In this document: in pieces, positions 1 through 11,320 of the stretch
Layout: each line of letters begins with the position of its first letter
Position numbering within the stretch: position 1 is the first letter of the stretch
Assembly: GCA_016788425.1 (NCBI GenBank)
Contig: JAEURQ010000001.1
Location: forward strand, 248,001 to 312,000
DNA from: Chthonomonas sp.
GTDB taxonomy: Bacteria; Armatimonadota; Fimbriimonadia; Fimbriimonadales; Fimbriimonadaceae
DNA: 64,000 bases
Reading direction: 5' to 3'
Made by a program: the position numbers and the translations under genes
The notes under the pieces: generated by a model
What the model saw: the letters and a program-made list of their open reading frames with translations, nothing else
Told to the model about the DNA's origin: nothing
Databases searched by the model: none

Positions 1-1
1 G

Positions 2-328
2 GCAACGATCATCGCCGAAGGCGCGAACGGCCCGACCACCACCGAAGCGGACGCGATCTTCCACGACAAGGGAATTCAGGTGATTCCGGACATTCTCGCC
101 AATGCGGGCGGTGTCATCGTCAGCTACTTCGAGTGGGTGCAAGACCTGCAAAACTTCTTCTGGGAAGAGGAAGAGATCAACAACAAGCTCACCCGCATCA
201 TGAAGCGCGCCTACGGTGATGTGGCCCGCACCGCGGCCGAGCACAAGACCGACATGCGCACGGCGGCGCTCATCATCGCGGTTCGTCGCGTGGCCGACGC
301 CACCGTTCGACGCGGCATCTTCCCGTAA
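2..328 (+). CDS. gdhA: Glu/Leu/Phe/Val dehydrogenase, C-terminal part (partial)
   Basis: The gene enters from the left edge, so only the last 108 codons are present. The reading frame begins at base 2 and encodes [13 protein letters not shown] followed by [20 protein letters not shown], which are signature segments of the NAD(P)-binding domain of hexameric glutamate dehydrogenases. The family interconverts glutamate and 2-oxoglutarate with ammonia. The end is intact and is followed at once by a strong bidirectional hairpin. Coenzyme preference and full length cannot be judged because the catalytic N-terminal domain lies outside the window. A leucine or phenylalanine dehydrogenase is less likely given the close match of the FEWVQ segment to glutamate enzymes. 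Confidence 0.93.
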   Translation, partial: ATIIAEGANGPTTTEADAIFHDKGIQVIPDILANAGGVIVSYFEWVQDLQNFFWEEEEINNKLTRIMKRAYGDVARTAAEHKTDMRTAALIIAVRRVADATVRRGIFP

Positions 329-350
329 GCCAGGCCGAAGACACGAAAAA

Positions 351-385
351 GACCCGAGGGCAACCGCTCTCGGGTCATTTTTTGT
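351..385. terminator. Bidirectional rho-independent terminator
   Basis: An 8-bp stem GACCCGAG/CTCGGGTC is flanked by A residues on the left and a T-rich run on the right, so it can end transcription of the dehydrogenase on the plus strand and of the convergent sialidase-like gene on the minus strand. Confidence 0.85.
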
Positions 386-386
386 T

Positions 387-1484
387 TTAGCGCAGGTCGC
401 TGAGCGCGAAGCTGAGGACCTCGATGTCCTCTTTCTGCCGCGCGACGATCACGTAAGCGCGTCCATCGCGGATGAGCACATTCGGGTAGCTGTAGTCGCC
501 GGACTTGTGCTTGCCGGGCCAGTTGATGCGGTGCGGTTCGTCCGAGACCACCCAGTGTCGGTCGAACCGGAACCCGTCGCGGCTGGTCGAAAACACGAGC
601 GGATTGCGCTTGCCGACGTTGAGGTCGGGGCAGCCGCAATAGAACCAGCGGCTCTCATCGAGGCGACCAAACTGGAACTTGGCGTCGTTGTCGGTGAAGT
701 CGCTCGCGTGCGGTCGCGACCAGCTGGTGCCGCGGTCGGTGCTCACGCTCTGCCACAAAAATCCGTTGTAGTCTTGGCCCGTCGCGCGGAAGTAGCTGAC
801 CAACTGGCCGTCGGCGAGCTCTACCACCGACGCCTCGCAAAGGTCGGCCGCCGACTGCGATTGGCGACGCACTTGCCAAAAGGTCCACGGGTTGTCCTCT
901 TCGGCAAAGCTCGGCGCGATGCTACTCCAGCGCCAACCGGCGAGCCCCGTCGGATCATCGGTAAACGGCATCGCGAAGTTGCCCGCCAAAATCAGTCGTC
1001 CGCTGGCCAGGCGCAAGGCGTTTTGATTGCTGCACAGCTTCGGACCCAGCGGCAACGGGCGCGACCAGTGCAGCCCATCTTTGGTGACCTTGGCGTAGAG
1101 TTTGGTGTCGGCGACATCCTCGTTGTAGTCGGAATACAACGCCACCAAGCCGTGTGGCGAGACGAAGAATCCGCCCGCCGTCAGCACTCGTTTGCCGAAC
1201 GGCTCGGCGAGCACCCGCGGCTCGGTCCACTCGGTGCCGTTGCCCGAAGTCGCGACCAGAACCCGTTGCCCGACCTCGTCTTCGTCGCGTTGGCCGTTGG
1301 ACCACATCGCCACGAACGTGCCTTCCCACTCGGTAATGAACGGGTGATTGTTGTACGTCCAAGTCTGGTGCGGGCGGTAAAGCGTGGTGCGCACCAACGG
1401 CAGGCGCGCGTGCGTGCCCTCGCGATACGACCGATTTGAGGCCGTACTTGGCTGCCAAGTGAGCTGAATTGCGGGTTCTGCCAT
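387..1484 (-). CDS. Sialidase-like (BNR-repeat) protein
   Basis: A 365-residue protein with repeated short blocks of the kind S-x-D-x-G-x-x-W (for example STDRGTSWS near residue 250 and TSRDGFRFD near 300), the Asp-box pattern of six-bladed sialidase and BNR beta-propellers. No signal peptide is evident, so a cytoplasmic or unconventional location is possible. The family includes exo-sialidases and other glycoside hydrolases, but also catalytically inactive propellers; the arginine triad of true sialidases was not confirmed, so the substrate is unknown. It is a single gene, convergent with the dehydrogenase fragment and divergent from rpsR. Confidence 0.72.
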   Translation of the reverse strand: MAEPAIQLTWQPSTASNRSYREGTHARLPLVRTTLYRPHQTWTYNNHPFITEWEGTFVAMWSNGQRDEDEVGQRVLVATSGNGTEWTEPRVLAEPFGKRVLTAGGFFVSPHGLVALYSDYNEDVADTKLYAKVTKDGLHWSRPLPLGPKLCSNQNALRLASGRLILAGNFAMPFTDDPTGLAGWRWSSIAPSFAEEDNPWTFWQVRRQSQSAADLCEASVVELADGQLVSYFRATGQDYNGFLWQSVSTDRGTSWSRPHASDFTDNDAKFQFGRLDESRWFYCGCPDLNVGKRNPLVFSTSRDGFRFDRHWVVSDEPHRINWPGKHKSGDYSYPNVLIRDGRAYVIVARQKEDIEVLSFALSDLR

Positions 1485-1554
1485 CCGTTGCCGTACCTTG
1501 CTTCAAGGGTTTTATGCCATACTTACCGCTCGTCTTCGGACAAATGTGAAACTT

Positions 1555-1968
1555 ATGAGTGAAGAAACCACTACGACGCAGGCTAATCCCGAAGCCGCCT
1601 CGATTCCCGGTGGTGAACACGGGAAACGAATCCTGGACAAGGATTCGCTTGGCGCGATCACCGGCGACCGACCTATCCGCAAGCGCGGACGCAAGAAGGT
1701 CAGCTACCTGACCATGAACAAGATTCATCACGTCGACTACAAGGACGTGAACTTGCTCAAGCGATTCTTGAACGAGCACGGCAAGATCGTGCCGACGAAG
1801 ATTAGCGGCAACACGGCCAAGCAGCAACGCATGATCACCATCGCGATCAAGCGCGCTCGCGAAATGGCACTGCTGCCGTTCGTGATCAACGAATTCAACT
1901 CCGATCGCTTTACGCGACCGAAGCGCGAAGGCGGACGACGCGACGAAGAAAATTCGCATCGCGACTAA
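1555..1968 (+). CDS. rpsR: 30S ribosomal protein S18 with N-terminal extension
   Basis: The core from about residue 45 ([18 protein letters not shown], then [12 protein letters not shown] and [20 protein letters not shown]) matches bacterial S18, which binds 16S rRNA with S6 on the small-subunit platform. The start at 1555 gives 137 residues; an upstream in-frame start at 1498 would add 19 residues of no family character. S18 is normally about 75-90 residues, so the Thr/Gly-rich N-terminal tail of roughly 45 residues and a short basic C-terminal tail are extra. The usual neighbours rpsF, ssb and rplI are absent; the gene stands alone with its own terminator. Confidence 0.93.
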   Translation: MSEETTTTQANPEAASIPGGEHGKRILDKDSLGAITGDRPIRKRGRKKVSYLTMNKIHHVDYKDVNLLKRFLNEHGKIVPTKISGNTAKQQRMITIAIKRAREMALLPFVINEFNSDRFTRPKREGGRRDEENSHRD

Positions 1969-1994
1969 TCCACCTCGACAACAAGGATAATAAG

Positions 1995-2026
1995 AGAGGC
2001 ATTGCCCGCGCGGTAATGCCTCTTTT
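1995..2026 (+). terminator. Rho-independent terminator after rpsR
   Basis: A 9-bp perfect stem AGAGGCATT/AATGCCTCT with an 11-base loop is followed by TTT. It lies immediately before the priA start, separating the two transcripts. Confidence 0.75.
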
Positions 2027-2035
2027 CCATTGGCC

Positions 2036-4450
2036 ATGAGCACCCACGTCCCGGTATTGCAAGTCGCGATCGACGCCCGGACGGGTGGCGCCGAGGCGAC
2101 TTACACCTACCGCGACCCGGGCGGCTACGTGGTGGGTCAGGCGGCGTTGGTGCCGCTCGGCACGCGGCAAGTGGTTGGTTTTGTGGTCGAGCAGCTTTCT
2201 CGCCCCGCCGAAGATCTGGAGTTTCCGGTCACGAGTCTGCGCTCACCGGTGGCCGCCATCGCCGACGTCGTGCTTCCTGACCCCGTGATGAAGATGGTGG
2301 ACTTCATCACCAAGGAGTATCTGTGTTCGACCAGCGCGGCGCTCATCGCGGCGGTGCCGCCGGGCCTCAAAGATCGCCTGGTGACGACTTGGGAACTGGG
2401 CGATCTCAACCAGAACACCGCCAAGCTCACGCCCAGCCAAAGCGAAACTCTTCGTGTGATGGTCGCCCAAGGCGGCAAGATTTTGGACCGCAAGTCGGCG
2501 CCGCTGACGAGCCCGGTCAAGAAGACGCTGCGCAACTTGCGCGACCTCGGCATGGTTCGCGAAACCCTTTCGCTGGTGCTCGCGGCGGAGAAGCATCGCC
2601 TTTCGCAGAAGCTGCAACTGACCCCGGACACCGGCAAAATCGAGGCGTTCCTCGCTGGCTCGGGCAAGCGTCGTCCGGCGCAAGTGCACTTGCTCATGAC
2701 GATGCAAGGCGCGGAATCCACGACGTTTGAAGCGCACGAAATCAAGACGATGTCGGGGGCGACCGACCAAACAATCAAGGGCTTGATGACCGCCGGACTG
2801 CTGGTTGAGGTGGAGGAGTTGGAGCCGATTCCGCCGCCTCCTCCCACGCCAAACCCCCAGCAAGCGATCGCGATTGAAGAGATCATCGGCGCGGTGCGCG
2901 AGCATCGCCCGGACACCTATCTGCTGTACGGCGTCACCGGCAGCGGCAAAACCGAGGTGTTTTTGCGCACCGCCAGCGAGGCGATTCGCACCGGACGGCA
3001 GGTGCTCTATCTGGTGCCGGAAATCAGCCTGACGCCGCAAGTGATCGGCAAACTGCGCGAGCGATTCGGCAAGTCGGTGGCGGTCATGCACAGCAACATG
3101 ACGCCGACCGAGCGCCTGCAAAGCTGGTTTCGCGCGCGCAGCGGCGAGGCCGCGGTGGTGCTGGGAGCGCGGAGTGCCCTGTTTGCGCCGCTCGAGAATG
3201 TCGGTCTCATTATTCTGGACGAAGAGCACGAGCCGAGCTATAAGCAGGAATCGGCCCCGCGCTACAACACCCGCACGGTGGCGCAGTTTTTGGGGCGGGT
3301 TCACCAGTGCCCGGTCGTGCTAGGTTCGGCCACGCCGAGTCTGGAAAGCGCCTACGCGGCCGAAGTCGGCGACTACAAGTTGCTCACGCTGCCATACCGC
3401 ACCGCTGAAGCCCAGCTTCCGCACGTACAGATTGTCGACTTGACGCTGATGTACGCCGAGAAGAAAGCGGCAGTGTTTAGCGATGAGCTGCAGGAAGAAT
3501 TGATCGCGACGATGACGCGCGGCGACCAGGCGATTCTCTTCCTGAATCGCCGCGCCTACGCGCCGTTTTTGCAATGCCGGCATTGCGGGCACACGTTCCA
3601 GTGCGTTCACTGCTCGGTCTCGCTGAGCTACCACCAGCGGGCGAACTTGCTGAAGTGCCACCACTGCGACTACCGCGAACATGTTCCGGAATCGTGCCCT
3701 CAATGCGGCGGGACTAAGGTTGGGCCGTTTGGCATCGGCACCGAACGCGTGGAGGAGGCCGTTCGCGAACTGCTCGGCAACGCGCGAGTCGCGCGGCTCG
3801 ATCGCGACGTGGTGCAACGCAAGGGAAGCCTGGAGGAGATTCTCGCGAACTTCCGCACCGGCGAAATTGACGTGCTCGTCGGCACGCAAATGGTCGCCAA
3901 AGGGCTGGACTTCCCGCGCGTAACTCTGGTGGGCGTGATCGCCGCCGACACTTCGCTGAACATGCCGGACTTCCGCGCGAGCGAACGCACCTTCCAATTG
4001 CTCTCGCAAGTGGCGGGTCGGGCGGGGCGTGGCCAGCATCCGGGCCGGGTGATTATCCAAACATTTAGCCCGAACCACCCGGCGATTCAACGCGCGGCGG
4101 ACCACGACTTTCACGGCCTTTATAAGCAGCTGATCGCCGAGCGCGACGACGCGAACTACCCGCCGTTCTGCGACTTGGTCAACATCACGTTCACCAGCTC
4201 CGACCTGAGCGAGGCCAACCTGCTGGCCTCGCGGGTGGTGACGCAGCTTCAAACCTACGTGGATGGCATCGAAGTGAAGGGGCCGGTGGAGTGCGCGCTC
4301 GCCAAGCTGCGCGACGTTCACCGGGTTCACGCCTTGGTGAAAATGCCGCGCGAAATGCCCAAGTGGTTCATCACCGATGCGCTCAGCGGGATTGATGTGC
4401 CGAGCGGCGCGAGCATCACCATCGATGTCGATCCGTACAGCATGATTTAA
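2036..4450 (+). CDS. priA: Primosomal protein N' (replication restart helicase PriA)
   Basis: An 804-residue superfamily 2 helicase that reloads the replisome at collapsed forks. Visible parts: an N-terminal 3'-end-binding region, a Walker A motif GVTGSGKT at about residue 299, the Walker B box DEEH at about 395, GSATPS, and a cluster of eight cysteines between about 514 and 556 (CRHCG, CVHC, CHHC, CPQCGG) that binds two zinc ions in PriA. Helicase motif VAGRAGRG follows. The ATG at 2036 is preferred over a TTG two codons upstream because it matches the family N-terminus. uvrB follows 42 bases later. Confidence 0.97.
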   Translation: MSTHVPVLQVAIDARTGGAEATYTYRDPGGYVVGQAALVPLGTRQVVGFVVEQLSRPAEDLEFPVTSLRSPVAAIADVVLPDPVMKMVDFITKEYLCSTSAALIAAVPPGLKDRLVTTWELGDLNQNTAKLTPSQSETLRVMVAQGGKILDRKSAPLTSPVKKTLRNLRDLGMVRETLSLVLAAEKHRLSQKLQLTPDTGKIEAFLAGSGKRRPAQVHLLMTMQGAESTTFEAHEIKTMSGATDQTIKGLMTAGLLVEVEELEPIPPPPPTPNPQQAIAIEEIIGAVREHRPDTYLLYGVTGSGKTEVFLRTASEAIRTGRQVLYLVPEISLTPQVIGKLRERFGKSVAVMHSNMTPTERLQSWFRARSGEAAVVLGARSALFAPLENVGLIILDEEHEPSYKQESAPRYNTRTVAQFLGRVHQCPVVLGSATPSLESAYAAEVGDYKLLTLPYRTAEAQLPHVQIVDLTLMYAEKKAAVFSDELQEELIATMTRGDQAILFLNRRAYAPFLQCRHCGHTFQCVHCSVSLSYHQRANLLKCHHCDYREHVPESCPQCGGTKVGPFGIGTERVEEAVRELLGNARVARLDRDVVQRKGSLEEILANFRTGEIDVLVGTQMVAKGLDFPRVTLVGVIAADTSLNMPDFRASERTFQLLSQVAGRAGRGQHPGRVIIQTFSPNHPAIQRAADHDFHGLYKQLIAERDDANYPPFCDLVNITFTSSDLSEANLLASRVVTQLQTYVDGIEVKGPVECALAKLRDVHRVHALVKMPREMPKWFITDALSGIDVPSGASITIDVDPYSMI

Positions 4451-4477
4451 CGAAACCGCGCCAAAAGGGTAGACGTA

Positions 4478-4490
4478 GAGTAACATACTC
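4478..4490. promoter_or_regulatory. Perfect inverted repeat just before uvrB
   Basis: GAGTA-ACA-TACTC, a perfect 5-bp inverted repeat with a 3-base centre, ends two bases before the uvrB ATG. It could be an operator or overlap a promoter. It does not match the E. coli or B. subtilis LexA box, so a DNA-damage role is only a guess. Confidence 0.3.
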
Positions 4491-4492
4491 TC

Positions 4493-6560
<2,068 letters not shown>

Positions 6561-6580
<20 letters not shown>

Positions 6581-7406
6581 GCGGCTGCCGCAGGCGAAGT
6601 TCGCCTTGGTAAACCGTCTGCGCATCGCCCGCTAGGGTTAGTGGGCTATCCCAAGACTCGGCCGAAACGGTCACCGCGCCGCCCGGATTCTCGACCCGCA
6701 CCGCGCCGCCGCGCCCTTCGCGGCGCAGATAAGCGACCGCCGCCGCGGTTGATCCGGTGCCACAGCCAAGGGTCTCGCCGACGCCGCGCTCCCAAATGCG
6801 GATGCGCAGGTGGTCGCCCGCCATGACTTGCGTCCACATCACGCTCGTGCGTTCGGGGAACCATTCGTGGTTTTCGATGATCGGGCTGTAGCGCAAGAAT
6901 GTCGCGTCGTCCGGCAGCTCGTTGACAAAAATGATCGTGTGCGTGCTGCCAGTGCTGAGCGCGGAGAGCGCGAATTCGCGGTCGTCAACCGTTTGGTTAA
7001 CATCCCAGACTTCTTCGTCGAGCACGGTTGGCACGTCGCGCGGAGCGAACGAGGCGGCGGGCAACTCCACTTGGATATTGCCAGGCTCGTAGGTGCACCG
7101 GACTTGTCGCTCCATTTGTTCCACCACGAACGAGCGGTTACTATCCATATGGTTAACAGCATAGTTCACCGCGCACCGCAGACCGTTGCCGCAGAAGTCC
7201 TCGGTGCCGTCGGCGTTGAACATCCGAAGCTGAGCGAAGTTCGGCGTCAACACATCGAGCACGAGCATGCCGTCGGCGCCGATGCCGTATCGGCGCTCGC
7301 AGGCTTCAATGGCGAGGGTCGCGAGATCGAAATCTACAACGTCGGCGGCTTGGAATAACACAAAGTCATTCCCAATCGCCTGAACTTTGGCAAAGGGGAC
7401 GCTCAT
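6561..7406 (-). CDS. dapF: Diaminopimelate epimerase
   Basis: 281 residues. It converts LL- to meso-diaminopimelate for peptidoglycan and lysine synthesis. The two active-site cysteines sit in FCGNGLRC (C72) and GCGTGS (C215), both intact, and the N-terminus AIGNDF is family-typical. The ATG overlaps the stop of the upstream unknown gene (ATGA) and has no Shine-Dalgarno of its own, so it is probably translated by coupling. Its 3' end overlaps uvrB by 20 bases. Confidence 0.96.
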
Positions 7407-9346
7407 CGGAGGAATTCAAGAGAGTACTCGGCTCGGGCCATCACCTGCCGGAACCATTCACCATTTGGTGAAACAACGGGGAACCACCAAGCCGAGGGCC
7501 GCAGGCTCGCCTGCGTTAGCCCCTTGGTGACAATGCGCGCGTCGCGAATCATGCCAACGCGTTTGATCTCGGCTTCCAGTTCAAGGTTCTGATAAAGGTC
7601 TTTCGCCTCACGCACGTCGGCGCTCGCCACCAGGGCGTTTTGCTCGGCGAGCAAGGCTTGCCACTTTGCGGTCAGGTCGCGAATCTCGTCGTCGGTCTTT
7701 TTCAGGGATGCGGTGAATTCTTCCCGCCGCGTCCAATCGGCATCGGTGGGTGTGCGCTCGAAAATCTTCTCACGCCAGTGCTCGCCCTTGGCGTGCTCGG
7801 TGGCGTTGCGCGTGGCTTTGGCCGTCCGAATCTCGGTCGTCAACTCGCGGCGGCGGGTTCGCAGCCTCTTGATCTCTTCGTGCAAGCGACCCATGTGCCC
7901 GCGCGCTTCTTCGTAATCCTGCTCCAAGCGCGCCCATGCGCCGATTCGCTGCGAAGCAAGATATCGGATGAACTCCATGCTGCTCGGACGGCGCGCGATT
8001 TCGGCCAAGAGCTCGGTTTGCGCTTGTTGCACGTCGGGCAACCGCGCGGCAAACGAGGCGGCGCACAGTTCATCCACACCAAAGGCGCGGGCCAGGGGGC
8101 TCGGCAACCTCAGCCAGGTCGGCACCGCTCCAATCGCCTCCCAAGTCGGATACTTCACGCGCAGGATGGGGTGCAGCGGCACTGTCCAACCCATCTCGCC
8201 GAGCGCCTGATGCAGCCGTCGCGAGTGCCGAACGTAGCCGCTCGCGCCCTCGTGGAACATGAACACGAACTCGCTGGCGAGCATGCCAATCAGCGTCACG
8301 GCCTTGCCAATGAGCGTGCACTCCTCACCAAATTTGCGCTCAATGAGGGCGGCCAGCTCGGCCACGCTCCGCACCTGGGTTTTGGTCGAGATGAAGAGCG
8401 GTTTCGGCGTCATGATGATCACCGCACGGGGGGCGATCCGCAGGGTGCCGCGGCCATGACCGGGAACGGCCAACTCAAAGGGGATCGCCCAGGAGCCGAA
8501 GCGCGAAACTGGGTAAATCTCGGTTCCCTGCACCACTTGGTTGTATGCCTGGTTCGCCTCCGGATGGGCCAGGAAGAAGTCGACGAGACTAAATCGGGGA
8601 AGTTGTGCGGTCTGGGAGTTGATCCGCAGAAGCTGAGTGGTGCGCGAGACGGTCGCGGTTTGGCGTCCACCCACGTGGCGATGGAGCGCCGGAAGAAGGT
8701 TTTCGTAGTAGTCGGCCAGCGTGCGGACCGGCGGCTCGGAGACATCGCAGCTCAGGGCGATCAGGTCGTGGGCCACCGTTTCCGCACGCTCGTTACACTG
8801 TCCCGGCAGACACATGAGCGTATCCTCGACCATGCGTTTGAACGTGTTGCGGAGCGGATCGAGCAGCGGCCCGAGCGGAGTTTCGCTGGTAATGGCCTGG
8901 TGGTCGTCGGTCGCCACCACGCCGCGCCAGCCGAAAGCTTCGGTGGCTTGGTCCAGCATCGAGGGTCGCGACCGCAAGAGCTTGCCGAGCTTGGCCCCGT
9001 GTTGGGTTAAGAACTCCCGCGTGACGACAGTTTCGGAGCCGAACAGGCTGCTGAACTCGCCCGCCGCACTCCAAAGGTCGCGCGTCGTGGTGTCGTTGTG
9101 CGGCAACGCGACATAGCGATCGCGGCTCGATTTGGAAGCACCGACCAACTTGGCGAAGTAGTCGGTGTCGTGGACGCCGGCCACGAGCGACCGCGCGAAA
9201 CCGAGGTCGGCTGCTTGGTCGGCTACGCCGATCTTCAGCGGCTCATCCCAAAATGCGGTTTGCCCGAGGGCAAGGAAGGGAATATCGCTGGGAACCAAGC
9301 GCGCGAGTTCGCCCAAAACTGCAGCTTGGGTGTCGCGGTTGGCCAT
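7403..9346 (-). CDS. Large unrecognised protein with C-terminal coiled coil
   Basis: A 647-residue protein I cannot assign to a family. Residues 1-460 look globular (for example VAGVHDTDYFAKL near 55 and a hydrophobic stretch TLIGKAVTLIGMLASEFVFM near 345). Residues about 480-600 are charged and heptad-like, rich in Glu, Arg and Lys, and predict a coiled coil. There is no signal peptide and no clear membrane segment, so it is likely cytoplasmic. It sits in a minus-strand run between a DnaA-N-like gene and dapF and is coupled to dapF by a 4-base overlap. The length and good codon use support a real gene; the function is unknown. Confidence 0.8.
   Translation of the reverse strand: MANRDTQAAVLGELARLVPSDIPFLALGQTAFWDEPLKIGVADQAADLGFARSLVAGVHDTDYFAKLVGASKSSRDRYVALPHNDTTTRDLWSAAGEFSSLFGSETVVTREFLTQHGAKLGKLLRSRPSMLDQATEAFGWRGVVATDDHQAITSETPLGPLLDPLRNTFKRMVEDTLMCLPGQCNERAETVAHDLIALSCDVSEPPVRTLADYYENLLPALHRHVGGRQTATVSRTTQLLRINSQTAQLPRFSLVDFFLAHPEANQAYNQVVQGTEIYPVSRFGSWAIPFELAVPGHGRGTLRIAPRAVIIMTPKPLFISTKTQVRSVAELAALIERKFGEECTLIGKAVTLIGMLASEFVFMFHEGASGYVRHSRRLHQALGEMGWTVPLHPILRVKYPTWEAIGAVPTWLRLPSPLARAFGVDELCAASFAARLPDVQQAQTELLAEIARRPSSMEFIRYLASQRIGAWARLEQDYEEARGHMGRLHEEIKRLRTRRRELTTEIRTAKATRNATEHAKGEHWREKIFERTPTDADWTRREEFTASLKKTDDEIRDLTAKWQALLAEQNALVASADVREAKDLYQNLELEAEIKRVGMIRDARIVTKGLTQASLRPSAWWFPVVSPNGEWFRQVMARAEYSLEFLR
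7457..7472. repeat. Short near-palindrome, ACCATTTGGTGA family
   Basis: TTCACCATTTGGTGAA, a 7+2+7 perfect inverted repeat inside the coding sequence of the coiled-coil protein. It contains the 12-mer ACCATTTGGTGA, which recurs at 18182, 27212 and 33123. Confidence 0.6.
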
Positions 9347-9383
9347 AACAGTGGTTCTACGCCCGCCGACGGGCGATGTGTCT

Positions 9384-9989
9384 CTAGGACTTTGCTTTTT
9401 CCAGGACGGCTTGCGCCACTAGCACGCTGGGGACTTCGGCGTACTGCGAAAGGCGCTCAATGACGCGGGCAAAATTGCGCTCGTCGAGGTCGCTGGTGAC
9501 CGGATTTTCCTTCAGCGCGGTGACAATCAGGTCCACCGCATCCGAGTAAAAGCGGGCCCGATTTTGCGGCAATGATTTATTTTCGACCTGCGCGTTGCGG
9601 CGGGACAGGCCTTCGAACACGCTATCCCACGTGGTTTTGGCTTCGAGTTCAGCGCGAGCCCGAGTGATCGCTTGCTCTTGGAGTTTGCGCGCCTCTTGCT
9701 CCTTGCGCTTGGTCATTTCCCAATCGCCTTCGGTGGTGCCATCAATCACGCGGCACTCGATGGGGCGACCCATTTGCTGCGTGAGCATGCGCTCAATCAA
9801 CAGCTTGGTGGCGTGCATTTTAAGGTGGCCACTCAGGTCGCTAAACCCGTGGGGAAGACCGAGAACAAACTTGTTCTCTTCGAGCGCGACCGGCTCGGCG
9901 GCGTTCAGCGCGGTCCAAACCCCCACGCCGGTTACGCCGTTCCGTACTTCGGGAAGGACGGTCTGCCAAATTGTCGCCAAGTCGCTCAT
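9384..9989 (-). CDS. Stand-alone DnaA N-terminal-domain-like protein
   Basis: 201 residues. The first 90 (IWQTVLPEVRN, then NKFVLGLPHGFSDL) have the helix-strand layout of DnaA domain I, the part of the replication initiator that binds DnaB and regulators, but no AAA+ or DNA-binding domain follows. Residues about 95-140 are charged and helical (KRKEQEARKLQEQ); the rest is helical and unrecognised. The ATG at 9989 is chosen because AGGGGAA lies 7 bases upstream; a longer frame exists but runs antisense into fabZ. It heads the minus-strand run with the coiled-coil gene and dapF. The domain call is from pattern only and could be wrong. Confidence 0.65.
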   Translation of the reverse strand: MSDLATIWQTVLPEVRNGVTGVGVWTALNAAEPVALEENKFVLGLPHGFSDLSGHLKMHATKLLIERMLTQQMGRPIECRVIDGTTEGDWEMTKRKEQEARKLQEQAITRARAELEAKTTWDSVFEGLSRRNAQVENKSLPQNRARFYSDAVDLIVTALKENPVTSDLDERNFARVIERLSQYAEVPSVLVAQAVLEKAKS

Positions 9990-10103
9990 TGCGGTTCCCC
10001 TATTATGGCCGCAAGCGGCAGGGTCGTGAACCCCATCATGCGGTTGCGGATTGCGAAATTTCTTTGTGTAGGTTTTGGGGCGGGTACCCTTGGTCACAAC
10101 CTG

Positions 10104-10538
10104 ATGAAAACGATCACCGAGATCATGGAGTACTTGCCCCATCGCTACCCGATGTTGCTGGTGGACCGCATTCTGGAATTCGAGCCGGGCAAGCGGGTCA
10201 AGGGCCTCAAAAACGTGACCATGAACGAGGAGTTTTTCCAGGGTCACTACCCTGGGCGCCCCATCATGCCGGGTGTTCTCATTATCGAGGCGATGGCCCA
10301 AGCCGGCGCGGTGATTCTGCTCGCCGACCCCACTTATCAGGGCCGAATCCCGGTGATTGGCGCCATTGATAACGTCAAGTTTAAGCGTCAAATCGTACCG
10401 GGCGACCAGCTCATCAGCGAAATCGAATTGCTCTGGATCAAAAGCGGCATTGGCCGCATCAAGTGTGAGGGCCGCGTGGATGAGGAACTCGCCGTCAGCC
10501 TAGAGCTTACGTTCAAGCTCGTGGAGATTTCGGCTTGA
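10104..10538 (+). CDS. fabZ: 3-hydroxyacyl-ACP dehydratase FabZ
   Basis: 144 residues, normal for FabZ, which dehydrates 3-hydroxyacyl-ACP in fatty acid synthesis. The hot-dog fold active site is visible as GHYPGRPIMPGVLIIEAMAQ with catalytic His48 and Glu62. The ATG at 10104 gives the family N-terminus (ITEIMEYLPHRYP). The stop overlaps the TTG start of lpxA, so the pair is translationally coupled; FabZ and LpxA compete for the same hydroxyacyl-ACP and their genes are often adjacent in diderm bacteria. Confidence 0.96.
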   Translation: MKTITEIMEYLPHRYPMLLVDRILEFEPGKRVKGLKNVTMNEEFFQGHYPGRPIMPGVLIIEAMAQAGAVILLADPTYQGRIPVIGAIDNVKFKRQIVPGDQLISEIELLWIKSGIGRIKCEGRVDEELAVSLELTFKLVEISA

Positions 10539-11320
10539 CCACGATCCACCCCACCGCCGTGGTGGACCCCAAGGCCGAACTCGGCGAGGGCGTCGTTGTT
10601 GGCCCGTTTAGCTATGTCGAGGCGGGGGCGGTGCTCGGCGACGGTTGCCGCTTGGATAGCCACGTCACGGTGAAGCTCAACACCACGCTCGGCGCGCGCA
10701 ACTTTATGGGGCAGGGCGCGGTCATTGGTGGCGACCCGCAAGATCGTAAGTTCAAAGGCGAGCCCACGTTCCTTAAGATCGGGGACGACAACACGTTCCG
10801 CGAGTTCGTGACGATTCACCGCGCGACCGGCGAGGGCAACACCACGATCGTCGGCAACAACTGCTTTCTCATGGCGTTCTGCCACCTGGGCCACAACTGT
10901 GTGCTGCACGACGACGTGACGATGGCCAACAACGCCGGCTGTTCGGGGCACGTGACGGTCGAGCGGCTCGTGACGATCGGCGGAATGACCGGCGTGCACC
11001 AATTCGTCCGCATTGGCCAAGTCGCGATGGTCGGCGGAATGAGCCGGATTGTAAAGGATGTGCCTCCGTTTATGATCGTGAAAGGCGACAACGAGGTGCA
11101 AGACATCAATGCGGTGGGCTTGCGCCGCATCGGCATCACGAGCGAATCGCGGATGGCGCTGCACAAGGCGGCCAAGTTCATTTTCAAGTCCCAACTCGGA
11201 CTGACGCACGCGTTGGAAGTCGTGCGTCGCGAGGTCAAAAACACCGACGAAGTAGAAACGCTCATCGCGTTTATGGAGCGGCTTTTTAAGGGCAAGAACG
11301 GTCGCGGCGACCAGCCGTGA
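10535..11320 (+). CDS. lpxA: UDP-N-acetylglucosamine acyltransferase LpxA
   Basis: 261 residues. It catalyses the first step of lipid A synthesis, moving a hydroxyacyl chain from ACP to UDP-GlcNAc. The left-handed beta-helix hexapeptide repeats fill residues 5-190, with the catalytic region CHLGHNC (His120 aligning with the E. coli active-site His125) and the C-terminal helical domain after residue 195. The start is TTG, overlapping the fabZ stop by four bases; a family-typical N-terminus (IHPTAVVDPKAELG) follows directly. The presence of this gene shows a lipid A-containing outer membrane. Confidence 0.96.
   Translation: MTTIHPTAVVDPKAELGEGVVVGPFSYVEAGAVLGDGCRLDSHVTVKLNTTLGARNFMGQGAVIGGDPQDRKFKGEPTFLKIGDDNTFREFVTIHRATGEGNTTIVGNNCFLMAFCHLGHNCVLHDDVTMANNAGCSGHVTVERLVTIGGMTGVHQFVRIGQVAMVGGMSRIVKDVPPFMIVKGDNEVQDINAVGLRRIGITSESRMALHKAAKFIFKSQLGLTHALEVVRREVKNTDEVETLIAFMERLFKGKNGRGDQP

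Noticed and set aside
1498-1554. Possible TTG start adding 19 residues to S18
   Set aside because: The extra residues have no ribosomal character and the downstream ATG fits; the region more likely holds the promoter.
9990-10391. Upstream extension of the DnaA-like minus-strand frame across fabZ
   Set aside because: The extension is antisense to fabZ; the ATG at 9989 with a good Shine-Dalgarno explains the start.
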